From Nitrospirota bacterium (lineage in GTDB: Bacteria > JACPQY01), in assembly GCA_016180645.1 (NCBI GenBank), contig JACPAV010000042.1:1-27167 (forward strand): a DNA stretch of 27,167 nucleotides. The letters are read 5' to 3'. The notes under the pieces were generated by a model. The model did no database searches. It worked only from the letters and a program-made list of their open reading frames with translations, and was not told the origin of the DNA. The stretch's first letter is position 1, and the number at the start of each line of letters is the position of its first letter. Shown here piece after piece: positions 25,686-27,167 of this stretch. The position numbers and the translations under genes were made by a program.

Positions 25686-26849
25686 GTGATTCGCCGGGAT
25701 GGGTACGTATGCGCATGGATGGCGCTGAGCGTCGGGATGCTGGTTTCCCCGACGGCGGTTCGTGCCCAAGTACTTCTGGACCGCCTATCTCTCCGAGACG
25801 GTTCCGTCGTCGTCGGCAAGATTCTGAGCGATTCCGCTTCTTCCATCACCCTCTTCAGCACGCGAATGCGAGAGGAAGTCGTAGCCTCCGGAGAGGTCCA
25901 CACCTATGAGAAGATCCAAGTCAAGGGCAACCCCTTCAAACCGGATCCCAGCCGGCCGTTTTACTGCTCCGTTATCACCACGGTGCGAACCAAGGACGGC
26001 AAGGAGTTTCGCGGTGTCTCGCTTGACCGCCAGGGTGACGCGTTCTGGTTGATCACCCCCGAGGGATACCTCCTCAAGATCCCATTCGTGTCCGTGCTCA
26101 CCAGCATCCAGGAGCCGATCGATGTTGCCCTTCGCGGAAGGCCCGTGAGTGTTGCTCCTCCGCCGGAATCGTGGGAAGCCGCCCCACCCGCGCAGGAGAC
26201 GCGGCCCGCCGCATCGCAGCCGGTCGTCCCATCCTCCCGCCCCGCTCCCGCGCCGACTGCGCAAGCCCTGAGCACCACCGCAGCAGCGGCAGGGGTTCCG
26301 CCCCCTCTCCCCTCGGACTCATCGAGCGTGGCGCCCGCCCAATACTACGGCGGCATCTTTTTCGGAATCCACGATCAAAGTTCAGGTCCCCTCGAGGAGT
26401 TCTATGGGACCGGGGTTTCGTTCGGAGGATTTGCGGGCTTCCGCATCATCCCCCGCATCGGGGGGCGCATCGCCATCCAGTATTTCTCGAAGGCCGTTAT
26501 GGACCCCCAGGCGGAGAAGTGGCAATTGACCAAGCTGCCCATCGAGGCCGCTCTGACGGTTCATCCGTTTCAGGGTTGGAAGTGGTTCGAGCCCTATGTC
26601 GGCCTCGGACCGGGGATCACCCGAATCAGCCAGGAGCCGGATGCATTCGTGCTGGAGGAGCTGAAGAGAGAGGAATCCACATCGCAGTTCGTGCCGCACT
26701 ACTTCTTTATCGGGGGAAGCCGGATACGCGTTTGGCAGGACGTCGGCGCGTTTCTGGAGTTGCGCTATGCCAACGCTCCCTTTGAGGACCAGTCCCACAA
26801 CCTGAACGCCGGAGGTGTGGATTTCCTGATGGGGATGAGGTGGAGATAG
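25686..26849 (+). CDS. Outer-membrane beta-barrel protein with N-terminal soluble domain
   Basis: A 387-aa protein from GTG 25686. Residues 1-27 form a Sec signal peptide ending AVRA|Q. Residues 28-155 are beta-rich with two similar strands-loop units (LSLRDGSVVVGKILSDSASS and VRTKDGKEFRGVSLD), possibly SH3/LSm-like. Residues about 158-220 are a Pro/Ala/Ser linker. Residues 222-387 show alternating hydrophobic strands (YYGGIFFGIHDQ, GVSFGGFAGFRIIP, IGGRIAIQYF, FEPYVGLGPGITRI, GAFLELRYAN) typical of an eight-strand OmpA/OmpW-like barrel, ending FLMGMRWR. It lies in the same direction as lipoprotein C but behind repeats and with its own promoter. No specific function can be assigned. Confidence 0.8.
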   Translation: MIRRDGYVCAWMALSVGMLVSPTAVRAQVLLDRLSLRDGSVVVGKILSDSASSITLFSTRMREEVVASGEVHTYEKIQVKGNPFKPDPSRPFYCSVITTVRTKDGKEFRGVSLDRQGDAFWLITPEGYLLKIPFVSVLTSIQEPIDVALRGRPVSVAPPPESWEAAPPAQETRPAASQPVVPSSRPAPAPTAQALSTTAAAAGVPPPLPSDSSSVAPAQYYGGIFFGIHDQSSGPLEEFYGTGVSFGGFAGFRIIPRIGGRIAIQYFSKAVMDPQAEKWQLTKLPIEAALTVHPFQGWKWFEPYVGLGPGITRISQEPDAFVLEELKREESTSQFVPHYFFIGGSRIRVWQDVGAFLELRYANAPFEDQSHNLNAGGVDFLMGMRWR

Positions 26850-27167
26850 GGGAAATGCTCAATTGTCGAGTATCACTGATTCACTGTGAGGGATGCTCCG
26901 ATCTCCATGGTTGATTGAAAAGCGAGAATGGGGAACTGATCTCAGCTCGACTTTTGGCATTTTTCCATGCTGTGTGAACATCACTTCACGAGGGAAGGCC
27001 ATTTCCACGCCGTGAATTAAGAGACAGGAGCCGTTTTCCGGTCTCGTTTCAAAATTCATCGCTCAGATTCTCGCTCGGATGGGAAGGTATCTTCAGACAC
27101 CGCTCAAGCGATTCGTAGGGGAGCATCTTCAGATGCTCCCTCTTGTCGGGAGGGTCTGAAGACCCTC
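26850..27167. other. Non-coding tail with terminal hairpins
   Basis: No convincing gene. The only frame of note, on the minus strand at 26859-27059 (66 codons), has no RBS, domain or codon pattern like its neighbours. A 16-bp palindrome GTGAA-CATCAC-TTCAC lies at about 26976-26991. Two perfect hairpins close the window: GGGAGCATCT-TC-AGATGCTCCC (27119-27140) and GAGGGTCT-GA-AGACCCTC (27150-27167). They look like a dispersed palindromic repeat cluster continuing past the edge. Confidence 0.6.

Noticed and set aside
26976-26991. GTGAA-N6-TTCAC palindrome as a fourth CRP-like site
   Set aside because: Arms differ from TGTGA/TCACA and no gene or promoter follows within the window.
26859-27059. 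66-codon minus-strand frame
   Set aside because: No RBS, no recognisable domain, and its region is less GC-rich than the genes; likely chance.

Overview
The window looks like a GC-rich Gram-negative bacterial chromosome. It encodes several lipoproteins with lipobox cysteines, an outer-membrane beta-barrel protein, bacterial SmpB, L28 and SelB, and very large secreted proteins that mix carboxypeptidase-regulatory-like, MopE-type (D/C-rich metal-binding), Ig/FN3 and RCC1 repeats. That domain mix, and dispersed elements such as CCTTCGAC..GCTCAGGG, are familiar from Myxococcota / 'deltaproteobacterial' and related environmental genomes. The sequence alone does not allow a firm taxonomic assignment.

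Left part (1-5041, all minus strand): reading leftward from the rpmB start, the order is rpmB (L28), selB (selenocysteine elongation factor), an aldehyde dehydrogenase, smpB (apparently a CTG start beside a dispersed repeat) and a lipoprotein cut by the window edge. The edge lipoprotein carries an 8-residue GVRGG repeat. Palindromic repeat elements sit between selB and the aldehyde dehydrogenase gene and just upstream of smpB.

Middle (5093-8209): divergent from rpmB is a small lipoprotein with a calcium-loop motif. It is followed by a PadR-family regulator and a XerC/D-like tyrosine recombinase, each behind a TTGACA-N16-TATAAT promoter that overlaps an AT-rich inverted repeat. Convergent to these are two tiny membrane-protein ORFs coupled to the end of the next giant gene. 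A 48-bp imperfect direct repeat flanks that ORF pair, and one copy is the 3' end of the giant gene.

Right part (8209-25450): three giant lipoprotein genes, two on the minus strand in tandem (2076 and 1929 aa) and one divergent on the plus strand (1636 aa). Each ends in exactly 14 RCC1-type motifs with two cysteines per blade, organised as 7+7, which suggests two consecutive seven-bladed beta-propellers held outside the cell. Each gene has a promoter so close to its start codon that the transcript should be nearly leaderless. Each also has a CRP/FNR-like palindrome (TGTGA-N6-TCACA type) centred near -71.5, -71.5 and -41.5. All three, and the truncated lipoprotein at the left edge, share a GVRGG/GLRGG tract. 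I read the locus as a co-regulated surface lipoprotein family; its biochemical function is unknown.

Right end (25451-27167): palindromic repeats, an outer-membrane beta-barrel protein gene with an extended -10 promoter, and a 318-bp non-coding tail ending in two perfect hairpins.
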